DNA of 64,000 bases from Calliopsis andreniformis (taxonomy: Eukaryota; Arthropoda; Insecta; Hymenoptera; Andrenidae), in the NCBI RefSeq assembly GCF_051401765.1, contig NW_027480429.1:9800157-9864156 (forward strand). Reading direction: 5' to 3'. Shown here piece after piece: positions 10,210-22,302 of the stretch (position 1 is its first letter; each line of letters opens with the position of its first letter). Under the pieces are notes generated by a model, which did not search any database, had not been told where the DNA came from, and was given only the letters and a program-made list of their open reading frames with translations. A program made the position numbers and the translations under genes.

Positions 10210-12866
10210 ATGATCATCACTTTCACACTGGTTGCAATTATTCCTGCTATACGATGGAAAAACTCTTGTATATTTATTGTATTTTATGCTCCTGGCGTTG
10301 ACTTCTATGGCCCTACCTATTCGATCTGTTGGAGCAACACCCTACAGTTAAGCCTAGGTTGCCCGGAACGTAGAAATAAACATAACTTTCACACTAGCAG
10401 CAATTATTCGCTTTATACAATGGAAAAATTGTTCTATTTATTTTGTATTTTATGCTTCGGCCGTGGACTTCTATGGCCCTGACTACTCGATCTAGTGGAA
10501 CAACGCCGTAGAGTGAAGCCTAGGTTGCCCGGAACGTAGAAATGACCATTACTTTCACACTGTTTGCAATTATTCCTTTTATACTATGGAAAAACTGTTG
10601 TATTTATGTTGTATTTTATTCTTCTGGCGTTTACTTCTTAGGCCCTAACTATTCGATCTGGTGGAGCAACGCCCTAAAGTGAAGCCTTGGGTGCCCGGAA
10701 CGTAGAAGCGACCATAACTTTCACACTGGCTGCAATTATTCATTTAATATGATGGAAAAGCTGTTGTATTTATATCGTATTTTATGCTTGGGGCGTTGAC
10801 TTCATAGGCCCTAACATTTCGATCTGGTGGAGCAACGCCCTACTGTGAAGCCTAGGTTGCCCGGAACGTGGATATGGCCATAACCTTCACACTGGTTGCA
10901 ATTATTCCTGTTATACGATGTAAAAACTCTTGTATATTTATTGCATTTTATGCTTCTGGCGTTGACTTCTAAGGCCCTAACTATACGATCTGGTGGAGCA
11001 ACGCCCTAGAGTGAAGCCTAGGTTGCCCGGAACGTAGAAATGATCATCACTTTCACACTGGTTGCAATTATTCCTGTTATACGATGGAAAAACTCTTGTA
11101 TATTTATTGTATTTTATGCTCCTGGCGTTGACTTCTATGGCCCTACCTATTCGATCTGTTGGAGCAACACCCTACAGTTAAGCCTAGGTTGCCCGGAACG
11201 TAGAAATAAACATAACTTTCACACTAGCAGCAATTATTCGCTTTATACAATGGAAAAATTGTTCTATTTATTTTGTATTTTATGCTTCGGCCGTGGACTT
11301 CTATGGCCCTGACTACTCGATCTGGTGGAGCAACGCCCTAGAGTGAAGCATAGGTTGCCCGGAACGTAGAAATGACCTTTACTTTCACACTGGTTGCAAT
11401 TATTCCTGTTATACGATGGAAAAGCTGTTGTATTTATTTTGTATTTTATGCTTCTGTCGTTGACTTCTAAGGCCATAGCAATTAGTTGTGGTGGAGCAAC
11501 GCCCTAGAGTGAAGCCTAGGTTGCCCGGTACGTAGAGATGACCAGTACTTTCACACTGGTAGCAGTTATTCCTGTTATACGATGGAAAAACTGTTGCACC
11601 TTTATTGTATTTTATGCTTCCGGCGTAGGCTTCTAAGGCCGTAGCTGTTCGATATGGTGGAGCACCGCCCTAGAGTGAAGCCTAGGTTGCTCGGAACGTA
11701 GAAATGCCCACTTCTTTCACACTGTCTGCCATTATTCATTTAATATGATGGAAAAGCTGTTGTATTTATATCGTATTTTATGCTTCGGGCGTTGACTTCT
11801 TAGGCCCTAACATTTCGATCTGGTGGAGCAACGCCCTACAGTGAAGCCTATGTTGCCCGGAACGTAGATATGACCATAACCTTCACACAGGTTGCAATTA
11901 TTAGTTTTATACGGTGTAAAGGCTGTTGTGTTTATTTTGTATTTTATTCTTCTGGTGTTGACTTCTTAGGCCCTAACTATTCGATCTAGTGGAACAACGC
12001 CGTAGAGTGAAGCCTAGGTTGCCCGGAACGTAGAAATGACCATTACTTTCACACTGTTTGCAATTATTCCTTTTATACTATGGAAAAACTGTTGTATTTA
12101 TGTTGTATTTTATTCTTCTGGCGTTTACTTCTTAGGCCCTAACTATTCGATCTGGTGGAGCAACGCCCCAAAGTGAAGCCTTGGGAGCCCGGAACGTAGA
12201 AGTGACCATAACTTCCACACTGGTTGCAATTATTCATTTAATATGATGGAAAAGCTGTTGTATTTATATCGTATTTTATGCTTCGGGCGTTGACTTCATA
12301 GGACCTAACATTTCGATCTGGTGGAGCAACGCCCTACTGTGATGCCTAGGTTGCCCGGAACGTGGATATGACCATAACCTTCACACAGGTTGCAATTACT
12401 CGGTTTATACGGTGTAAAGGCTGTTGTGTTTATTTTGTATTTTATTCTTCTGGTGTTGACTTCTTAGGCCCTAGCTATTCGATCTCGTGGAACAACGCCG
12501 TAGAGTGAAGCCTAGGTTGCCCGGAACGTAGAAATGACCATTACTATCACACTGGTTGCAAATTATTCCTGCTATACGATGGAAAAACTGTTGCATTTTT
12601 ATTGCACTTTATGATTCGGGCGTTGACTTCTAAGGCCCTAACTATTCGATCTGGTGGAGCAACGCCCTAGAGTGAAGCCTAGGTTGCTCGGAAAGTAGAA
12701 ATGACCATAAGTTTCATACTGGTTGCAATTATTCGATTTATACGATGGAAAAACTGTTGGATTTATATTGTGCTTTATGTTTCTGGCGTAGATTTCTAAG
12801 GCCCTAGCTATTCGATCTAGTGGAGCAGCGCCCTAGAGTGAAGCCTATGTTGCCCGGAACGTAGAA
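10210..12866 (+). repeat. A-set block with 5-mer and 9-mer spacing
   Basis: M11 recurs at 10210 and 11040 (830 bp, five monomers). Two monomer types not used in the first 10 kb appear as a pair at 10542/10708 and again at 12036/12202, 1,494 bp apart; they are marked by ttttatactatgg and catttaatatgatgg. The monomer at 10874 is a hybrid: it begins like M5 and continues as M10 (aaactcttgtatatttattg). M13b, M3, M4 and M5 lie in order at 11372-12035, and M6 and M7 at 12534 and 12701. This is a rearranged continuation of the HOR family. Confidence 0.75.
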
Positions 12867-15521
12867 ATGACTATCACTTTCAAACTGGTTGCAATTACTC
12901 ATGCTATACGTTGGAAAAACAGTTGCATTTTTATTGTAATTTATGCTTCTAGCGTTGACTTCTAAGGCCGTAGCTATTCGATGTGGTGGAGCGACGCCCT
13001 AGAGTGAAGCCTAGGTTGTCCGGAACGTAGAAATGACCATTACTTTCACACTGTTTGCTATTATTCATTTTATACGATGGAAAAGGTGTTGTATTTATTT
13101 TGTATTTTATGCTTCTAGCGTTGACTGCTAAGGCCGTAGCTATTAGATGTGGTGGAGTAACGCCCTAGAGTGACGCCTACGTTGCCTGGAACGTAGAAAT
13201 GACCATTACTTTCACAATGTTTCCAATTATTCATTTTATACGATGGAAAAACTGTTGTACTTATATTGTATTTTATTCTTATGGCGTTGAATTCTAAGTC
13301 CCTAGATATGCGATCTGGTGGAGCAACGCCCTAGAGTGAAACCTAGGTTGCCCGGAACGTAGAAATTACCATAACTTTCACACTGGTAGGAATTATTCGT
13401 TTTATACGATGGAACAACTGTTCTATTTATTTTGTATTTCATGCATCGGGCGTTGACTTCTACGGCCCTAACTATTCCATCTGTTGGAACAACGCCCTAG
13501 GGTGAAGCCTAGGTTGCCCGGAAAGTAGAAATGACCATAACTTTCATACTGGTTGCAATTATTCGTTTTTCACGATGGAAAAGCTGTTATATTTATATTG
13601 TATTTTATGCTTCGGGCGTTGACTTCTATGGCCCTACCTATTCGATCTGGTGGAGCAACGCCCTACAGTCAAGCCTAGGTTTCCCGGAACGTAGAAATGA
13701 ACATAACTTTCACACTGGTAGCAATTATTCGTTTTATACAATGGAAAAACTGTTCTATTTATTTTGTATTTTATGCTTCCGGTGTTGACTTCTTAGACCC
13801 TATCTCTTCGATGTGGTGGAGCAACGCCCTAGGGTGAAGCCTAGGTTGCCCGGAAGGTAGAAATGACCATAACTTTCATACTGGTTGCAATTATTCGTTT
13901 TATACGATGGAAAAACTGTTGTATTTATATTGTATTTTATGCTTCTGGCGCTGACTTCTAGGGCACTAACTATACGATCTGGTGGAGCAGCGCCCTGGGG
14001 TGAAGCCTAGGTTGCCCGGAACGTAGAAATGACCATTACTTTTACACTGGTTTCAATTATTCGTTTTATACGATGGAAAAACTGTTGCATCTTTATTGTA
14101 TTTTATGCTTCGGGCGTTGGCTTCTAAGGCCCTAACTATTCCATCTGGTGGAGCAACGCCCTAGAGAGAAGCCTAGGTTGCCCGGAACAATGATATGCCA
14201 TTACTTTCACACTGGTTGCAATAATTCCTGATATACGCTGGACAAACTGTTGCATCTTTATTGAATTTTATGCTTCTGGCCTTGACTTCTTAGGCCCTAA
14301 CAATTCGATCTGGTGGAACAACGCCCTAGAGTGAAGCCTAGGTTGCCTGGAACGTACAAATGACCATCACTTTCACACGGGTTGCAATTATTCCAGTTAT
14401 AGGATGGAAAGACTGTTGTATTTTTATTGTATTCTATGCTTCAGGCGTTGACTTCTGAGGCCGTAGCTATTCGATGTGGTGGAAGAACGCCATAGAGTGA
14501 AGCCTAGGTTGCCCGGAACGTAGAAATGACCATTACTTTCACACAGTTTGCAATTACTCCTTTTATACGATGGAAAAGCTGTTGTATTTAGATCGTATTT
14601 TATGCTTCTTGAGTTTACTTCTAAGGACCTAACTATTCGATCTGGTGGAGCAACGCCCTAGAATGAAGCCTAGGTTGCTCGGAATGTAGAAATGACCATA
14701 ACTTTCACACTGGTTGCAATTATTCGTTTTATACGATGGAAAAGCTGTTGTATTTATATCGTATTTTATGCTTATGGCGTTGACTTCTAAGGCTCTAACA
14801 ATTCGATCTGGTGGAGCAACGCCCTTGAGGGAAGCCTAGGTTGCCCGGAACGTAGAATTGGCCATCACTTTCAGACTGCTTGCAATAATTCCTGTTATAT
14901 GATGGAAACACTGTTGTATTTTTTTTGCATTTTATGGTTCGGGCGTTCACTTCTAAGGTCCTAACTATTGAATCTGTTGGAGCAACGCCCTAGGGTGAAG
15001 CCTAGCTTGCTCGTAAAGTAGAAATGACCATAAGTTTCATACTGGTTGCAATTATTCATTTTATACGATGGAAACACTGTTGTATTTTTATTGCATTTTA
15101 TGATTCGGGCGTTGACTTCTAAGGCCCTAACTATTCAATCTGTTGGAGCAACGCCCTAGGGTGAAGCCTAGGTTCCTCGGAAAGTAGAAATGACTATCAG
15201 TTTCATACTGGTTGCAATTATTCGTTTTATACGATGGAAAAACTGTTGTATTTATATTGTATTTTATGCTTCTGGCGTAGACTTCTAAGGACCTAACTAT
15301 TCGATCTGGTGGAGCAACGCCCTAGAGTGAAGCTTAGGCTGCCCGGAACGTAGAAATGACCATAACTTTCACACTGTTTCCTATTAGTCGATATAAACGA
15401 TGGAAAATCAGTTATATTTATATTGTATTTTATGCTTCTGGCGTTGACTTCTTAGGCCCTAACTATTCGATCTGGTGGAACAACGCCCTAGAGTGAAGCC
15501 TAGGTTGCTCGGAAAGTAGAA
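12867..15521 (+). repeat. Diverged A-type monomers; contains duplication copy 1
   Basis: Monomers here do not follow the 15-mer order and differ more from each other. Distinctive units include one with ttatatttatattg and cgtttttcacgatgg near 13565, one with gcgctgacttctagggcac near 13948, and one near 14187 in which the usual gaacgtagaaatgacc is replaced by gaacaatgatatgcc. The stretch 13600-15057 recurs at 18413-19870. Nothing in this region looks like non-satellite DNA. Confidence 0.75.
13600..15057 (+). repeat. Segmental duplication, copy 1 (~1.46 kb)
   Basis: Matches 18413-19870 at a constant offset of 4,813 bp. Shared rare variants include tatctcttcgatgtgg (13801), the gaacaatgatatgcc unit, gcccttgagggaagcc (near 14821) and the T-run in gtattttttttgc (near 14917). 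A few differences lie at the left edge (near 13625-13670, and tctattt against tctcttt near 13755); further right I saw none. The match ends at about 15057, where this copy reads attcattttatacg. Confidence 0.85.
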
Positions 15522-17845
15522 ATGACCATAAGTTTCATACTGGTTGCAATTATTCGATTTATACGATGGAACAACTGTTGGATTTATATTGTGCTTTATG
15601 TTTCTGGCGTAGATTTCTAAGGCCCTAGCTATTCGATCTAGTGGAGCAGCGCCCTAGAGTGAAGCCTAGGTTGCCCGGATCGTAGAAATGACCATCACTT
15701 TCAAACTGGTTGCAATTAATCCTGTTATACGGTGGAAAAACTGTTGTATTTATATTGCATTTTATGCTTCTGGCGTTCACTTCCTAGGCCCTAACTATTC
15801 GGTCTGGTGGAACAACGGCCTAGGGTGAAGCCTAGGTTGCCCGGAACGTAGAAATGACCATAACTTTTACACTGGTAGCAATTATTCGTTTTATACGATG
15901 GAAGAGCTGTTGTATTTATATTGTATTTTATGCCTCTGGCGTTGACTTCTAAGGCCGTAGCTATTAGATGTGGTGGAGCAACGCCCTAGAGTGACGCCTA
16001 GGGTAATCGGAACGTAGAAATGAACATTACTTTCACACTAGTTGCAATTATTTGTTTTATACGATGGAAAAGCTGTTGTATTTATATCGTATTTTATACT
16101 TCTGGCGTTGACTTCTTAGGCCGTAACTATTCGATCTGGTGGAACAACGCCGTGGAGTGAAGCCTAGGTTGCCTGGATCGTAGAAATGACCATTACTTTC
16201 ACACTGTTTGCAATTATTCCTTTTATACGATGGAAAAGCTGTTGTATTTATATCGTATTTTATGCTCCTGGCTTTGACTTCTAAGGACCTAACTATTCGA
16301 TCTGGTGGAGCAACGCCCTAGGGTGTAGCCTAGGTTGCCCGGAAAGTAGAAATGACGTTAACTTTCACACTGGTTGCTATTATTCGTTCTATACGATGGA
16401 AAAGCTGTTATATTTATATTGTATTTTATGCTTCGGGCGTTGACTTCTAGGGCTCTAGCTGTTTGATCTGGTGGAGCAACGCCCTAGAGTGAAGCCTAGG
16501 TTGCCTGGAACGTAGAAATGACCATAACTTTCACACCGGTTGCTATTATTCGTTTTATACAATGGAAAAACTGTTCTATTTATTTAGTAGTTTATGCTTC
16601 GGGCGTTGATTTCTAAGGCCCTAACTGTTTGAGCTGGTGGAGCAACGCCCTAGAGTGATGCCCAGGTTGCCCGGAACGTAGAAGTGACCATAACTTTCAC
16701 ACTGGTTGCTATTATTCGTTCTATACGATGGAAAAACTGTTATATTTATATTGTATCTTATGCTTCTGGCGTTGACTTCTTAGGCCCTAACAATTCGATC
16801 TGGTGGAACAACACCCTAGAGTGAAGCCTAGGTTGCCCGGAACGTAGAAATGACCACCACATTCACACTGGTTGCAATTATTCCTGTTATACAATGGAAA
16901 AACTCTTGTATATTTATTGCATTTTATGCTTCTGGCGTTGACTTCTAAGGCCCTAACTATACGATCTGGTGGAGCAACGCCCTAGAGTGAAGCCTAGGCT
17001 GCCCGGAACGTAGAAATGACCATCACTTTCAAACTGGTTGCTATTATTCGTTTTATACGATGGAAAACCTGTTATATTTATATTGTATTTTATGCTTCTG
17101 ACGTTGACTTCTTAAGCCCTAACTATTCTATCTGGTGGAACAGCGCCCTAGAGTGAAGCCTAGGTTGCCCGGAACGTAGAAATGACCACCACATTCACAC
17201 TGGTTGCAATTATTCCTGTTATACGATGGAAAAACTCTTGTATATTTATTGCATTTTATGCTTCTGGCGTTGACTTCTAACTCCCTAACTATACGATCTG
17301 GTGGAGCAACGCCCTAGAGTGAAGCCTAGGTTGCCCGGAACGTAGAAATGATCATCACTTTCACACTGGTTGCAATTATTCCTGTTATACGATGGAAAAA
17401 CTCTTGTATATTTATTGTATTTTATGCTCCTGGCGTTGACTTCTATGGCCCTACCTATTTGATCTGTTGGAGCAACACCCTACAGTTAAGCCTAGGTTGC
17501 CCGGAACGTAGAAATAAACATAGCTTTCACACTAGCAGCAATTATTCGCTTTATACAATGGAAAAATTGTTCTATTTATTTTGTATTTTATGCTTCGGCC
17601 GTGGACTTCTAAGGCCCTGACTACTCGATCTGGTGGAGCAACGCCCTAGAGTGAAGCATAGGTTGCCCGGAACGTAGAAATGACCTTTACTTTCACACTG
17701 GTTGCAATTATTCCTGTTATACGATTGAAAAGCTGTTGTATTTATATTGTATTTTATGCTTCTGTCGTTGACTTCTAAGGCCGTAGCAATTAGTTGTGGC
17801 GGAGCAACGCCCTAGAGTGAAGCCTAGGTTGCCCGGAACGTAGAA
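15522..17845 (+). repeat. Islands of the 15-mer HOR family among other monomers
   Basis: M7, M1, M2, M8 and M9 lie in HOR order at 15522, 15688, 15854, 16020 and 16186. The order then breaks: the unit at 16352 begins atgacgttaac and is of another type. M10 appears at 16850 and 17182, followed by M11 (17348), M12 (17514) and M13b (17680). In between (16352-16849 and 17016-17181) are units with gttgctattattcg. These islands are copies of the first-10-kb family carried into a different monomer background. Confidence 0.75.
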
Positions 17846-18011
17846 ATGATCATCACTTTCAAACTGGTTGCAATTAATCCTTTTATACGATGGAAAAACT
17901 GTTGTATTTATATTGCATATTATGCTTCGGGCGTAGACTTCTGTGACCCTACCTATACGATCTGGTGTAGCAACACCCTACAGTGAAGCCTAGGTTGCCC
18001 GGAACGTAGAT

Positions 18012-18343
18012 ATGACCATAACCTTCACACAGGTTGCAATTATTCGTTTTCTACGATGGAAAAGCTGTTGTATTTAAATTGTATTTTTTGCTTCCGGTGT
18101 TGACTTCTTAGACCCTAACTCTTCGATCTGGTGTAGCAACGCCTCAGAGTTAAGTCTAGGATGCCCGAAACGTCGAAACGATCGTTACTTTCGCACTGGT
18201 TGCAATTAGTCATGCTATACAATGGAAAAATTGTTGTATTTATACTGTATTTTATGCTTCTGGCGTTGACTTCTAAGGCCGTAGCTATTCGATGTGGTGG
18301 AGCAACGCCCTAGAGTGAAGCCTAGGTTGCCCGGAACGTAGAA
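18012..18343 (+). repeat. Rare 'acgtcg' monomer pair, occurrence 1
   Basis: The monomer starting at 18178 reads acgtcgaaacgatcgttac and tttcgcactgg, where other units read acgtagaaatgaccattac and tttcacactgg. Its left neighbour ends with taagtctaggatgcccgaaa, and it continues with attagtcatgctatacaatg. This most divergent class recurs at 22991 (offset 4,813), 45233 and 53859 (offset 8,626 between the last two). The preceding unit, with ttcttagaccctaactcttc, travels with it each time. Confidence 0.8.
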
Positions 18344-18412
18344 ATGACCATAACTTTCACACCGGTAGCAATTATTAGTTTTATACGATGGAAAAACTGT
18401 TCTATTTATTTT

Positions 18413-19870
18413 GTATTTTATGCATCGGGCGTTGACTTCTTAGGCCCTACCTATTCGATCTGGTGGAGCAACGCCCAACATTCAAGCCTAGGTTTCCCGG
18501 AACGTAGAAATGAACATAACTTTCACACTGGTAGCAATTATTCGTTTTATACAATGGAAAAACTGTTCTCTTTATTTTGTATTTTATGCTTCCGGTGTTG
18601 ACTTCTTAGACCCTATCTCTTCGATGTGGTGGAGCAACGCCCTAGGGTGAAGCCTAGGTTGCCCGGAAGGTAGAAATGACCATAACTTTCATACTGGTTG
18701 CAATTATTCGTTTTATACGATGGAAAAACTGTTGTATTTATATTGTATTTTATGCTTCTGGCGCTGACTTCTAGGGCACTAACTATACGATCTGGTGGAG
18801 CAGCGCCCTGGGGTGAAGCCTAGGTTGCCCGGAACGTAGAAATGACCATTACTTTTACACTGGTTTCAATTATTCGTTTTATACGATGGAAAAACTGTTG
18901 CATCTTTATTGTATTTTATGCTTCGGGCGTTGGCTTCTAAGGCCCTAACTATTCCATCTGGTGGAGCAACGCCCTAGAGAGAAGCCTAGGTTGCCCGGAA
19001 CAATGATATGCCATTACTTTCACACTGGTTGCAATAATTCCTGATATACGCTGGACAAACTGTTGCATCTTTATTGAATTTTATGCTTCTGGCCTTGACT
19101 TCTTAGGCCCTAACAATTCGATCTGGTGGAACAACGCCCTAGAGTGAAGCCTAGGTTGCCTGGAACGTACAAATGACCATCACTTTCACACGGGTTGCAA
19201 TTATTCCAGTTATAGGATGGAAAGACTGTTGTATTTTTATTGTATTCTATGCTTCAGGCGTTGACTTCTGAGGCCGTAGCTATTCGATGTGGTGGAAGAA
19301 CGCCATAGAGTGAAGCCTAGGTTGCCCGGAACGTAGAAATGACCATTACTTTCACACAGTTTGCAATTACTCCTTTTATACGATGGAAAAGCTGTTGTAT
19401 TTAGATCGTATTTTATGCTTCTTGAGTTTACTTCTAAGGACCTAACTATTCGATCTGGTGGAGCAACGCCCTAGAATGAAGCCTAGGTTGCTCGGAATGT
19501 AGAAATGACCATAACTTTCACACTGGTTGCAATTATTCGTTTTATACGATGGAAAAGCTGTTGTATTTATATCGTATTTTATGCTTATGGCGTTGACTTC
19601 TAAGGCTCTAACAATTCGATCTGGTGGAGCAACGCCCTTGAGGGAAGCCTAGGTTGCCCGGAACGTAGAATTGGCCATCACTTTCAGACTGCTTGCAATA
19701 ATTCCTGTTATATGATGGAAACACTGTTGTATTTTTTTTGCATTTTATGGTTCGGGCGTTCACTTCTAAGGTCCTAACTATTGAATCTGTTGGAGCAACG
19801 CCCTAGGGTGAAGCCTAGCTTGCTCGTAAAGTAGAAATGACCATAAGTTTCATACTGGTTGCAATTATTC
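18413..19870 (+). repeat. Segmental duplication, copy 2 (~1.46 kb)
   Basis: Partner of 13600-15057. At its right end (19871) the sequence does not follow copy 1. It continues with cgtttttcacgatggaaaag, a rare variant otherwise found at about 13564, just left of copy 1. So the end of this segment is joined to sequence matching the start of the same segment, as expected if a roughly 1.5-kb unit was once tandemly repeated. The match to 13515-13650 runs to about 19955. Confidence 0.82.
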
Positions 19871-20310
19871 GTTTTTCACGATGGAAAAGCTGTTATATTT
19901 ATATTGTATTTTATGCTTCGGGCGTTGACTTCTATGGCCCTACCTATTCGATCTGGTGGAACAACGCCCTAGAGTGAAGCCTAGGCTGCCAGGAACGTAC
20001 AAATGACCATCACTTTCACACGGGTTGCAATTATTCCGGTTATAGGATGGAAAGACTGTTGCATTTTTATTGTATTTTATGCTGCTGGCGTTCACTTCTT
20101 AGGCCCTAACTATTCGATCTGGTGTAACAACGCCCTGGGGTGAAGTATAGGTTGCCGGGAACGTAGAAATGACCAGAACTTTCACACTGGATGCTCTTAT
20201 TCGTTTTATACGATGGAAAAACTGTTATATTTATATTGTATTTTATGCTTCTGGCGGTGCCTTCTTAGGCCCTAAGTGTTCGATCTGGTGGAACAACGCC
20301 CTAGAGTGAA

Positions 20311-22302
20311 GCCTACGTTGCTCGGAACGTAGAAGTGACCAACACTTTCAAACAGGTTGCAATTAATCCTTTTATACGATGGAAAAACTGTTGTATTTTT
20401 ATTGCATTTTATGCTTCCGGCGTTGACTTCTAAGGCCCTAACTATTCAATCTGTTGGAGCAACGCCGTAGGGTGAAGCCTTGGTTGCACGGAACGTAGAA
20501 ATGACGTTAACTTTCATACTGGTTGCAATTACTCGTTTTATACGATTGAAAAACTGTTGTATTTATATTGTATTTTATGCTTCTGGCGTTGACTTCTTAT
20601 GCCCTAACTATTCCATCTGGTGGAACAACGCCCTATGGTGAAGCCTAGGTTGCCCGGAACGTAGAAATGACCATAACTTTCACACCGGTAGCAATTAATC
20701 CTGTTATACGATGGAAAAACAGTTGTATTTTTATTGCATTTTATGCTTCTGGCGTTCACTTCTTAGGCCCTAACTATTCGATCTGGTGGAATAACGGCCT
20801 AGGGTGAAGCCTAGGTTGTCCGGAACGTAGAAATGACCATCACTTTCAAACTGGTTGCAATTATTCCTGTTATATGATGGAAAAACTGTTAGATTTATAT
20901 TGTATTTTATGCTTCGGGCGCTGACTTCTAAGGCCCTAACTATTCAATCTGTTGGATCAGCGCCCTAGAGTGAAGCCTAGGTTGCCCGGAACGTTGAAAT
21001 GAACATAACTTTCACACCGGTAGCAATTATTCGTTTTATACGATGGAAAAACTGTTGTATTTATATTGTATTTCATGCTTCTGGCGTTGACTTCTAAGGC
21101 CCTAGCTATTCGATCTGGTGGAGCAACGCCCTAGGGTGAAGCCTAGGTTGCCCGGAAAGTAGAAATGACAATAACTTTCACACTGGTTGCAATTATTCGT
21201 TTTATACGTAGGAAAAGCTGTTGCATCTTTATTGTATTTTATGCTTCTGTCGTTGACGTCTAAGACCGTAGCTATTAGATGTGGTGGAGCAACGCCCTAG
21301 AGTGAAGCCTACGTTGCTCGGAACGTAGAAGTGACCAACACTTTCAAACAGGTTGCAATTAATCCTTTTATACGATGGAAAAACTGTTGTATTTTTATTG
21401 CATTATATGCTTCCGGCGTTGACTTCTAAGGCCCTAACTATTCAATCTGTTGCAGCAGCGCCCTAGGGTGAAGCCTAGGTTGCCCGGAAGGTAGAAATGA
21501 CGTTAACTTTCATACTGGTTGCAATTACTCGTTTTATACGATTGAAAAACTGTTGTATTTATATTGTATTTTATGCTTCTGGCGTTGACTTCTTATGCCC
21601 TAACTATTCCATCTGGTGGAACAACGCCCTATGGTGAAGCCTAGGTTGCCCGGAACGTAGAAATGACCATAACTTTCACACCGGTAGCAATTAATCCTGT
21701 TATACGATGGAAAAACAGTTGTATTTTTATTGCATTTTATGCTTCTGGCGTTCACTTCTTAGGCCCTGACTATTCGATCTGGTGGAATAACGGCCTAGGG
21801 TGAAGCCTAGGTTGTCCGGAACGTAGAAATGACCATCACTTTCAAACTGGTTGCAATTATTCCTGTTATATGATGGAAAAACTGTTAGATTTATATTGTA
21901 TTTTATGCTTCGGGCGCTGACTTCTAAGGCCCTAACTATTCAATCTGTTGGATCAGCGCCCTAGAGTGAAGCCTAGGTTGCCCGGAACGTTGAAATGAAC
22001 ATAACTTTCACACCGGTAGCAATTATTCGTTTTATACGATGGAAAAACTGTTGTATTTATATTGTATTTCATGCTTCTGGCGTTGACTTCTAAGGCCCTA
22101 GCTATTCGATCTGGTGGAGCAACGCCCTAGGGTGAAGCCTAGGTTGCCCGGAAAGTAGAAATGACAATAACTTTCACACTGGTTGCAATTATTCGTTTTA
22201 TACGTAGGAAAAGCTGTTGCATCTTTATTGTATTTTATGCTTCTGTCGTTGACGTCTAAGATCGTAGCTATTAGATGTGGTGGAGCAACGCCCTAGAGTG
22301 AA
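20311..22302 (+). repeat. 6-monomer HOR, two tandem copies of 996 bp
   Basis: Copy 1 is 20311-21306 and copy 2 is 21307-22302. Marker units fall in step: gtgaccaacac at 20335 and 21331, atgacgttaac at 20501 and 21497, the tatggtgaagcc unit near 20634 and 21630, and the tcatgcttctggcg unit near 21073 and 22069. Differences I saw are few (for example tggagcaacgccgtag against tgcagcagcgccctag). A third, partial copy runs from 22303 to about 22570, with atgacgttaac at 22493. Confidence 0.85.

Larger units (their letters stand above)
17846..20310 (+). repeat. Diverged monomers around duplication copy 2
   Basis: Includes a rare monomer at 18012-18343 (see the acgtcg class) and duplication copy 2. 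The units from 19980 to 20310 have the ctcttattcg and gttatatttatattg variants that become common later in the array. There is no sequence other than satellite. Confidence 0.72.

Noticed and set aside
10670..10680. Telomere-like motifs ccctaac (most monomers) and ccctaaa (near 10673)
   Set aside because: Each is a single short match inside a 166-bp unit, never in tandem, so this is not a telomeric or interstitial telomere tract.
14917..14926. T-run in gtattttttttgc as a transposon tail or Pol III terminator
   Set aside because: It is a small expansion of the normal gtatttttattgc of the monomer, copied at about 19731. There is no element next to it.
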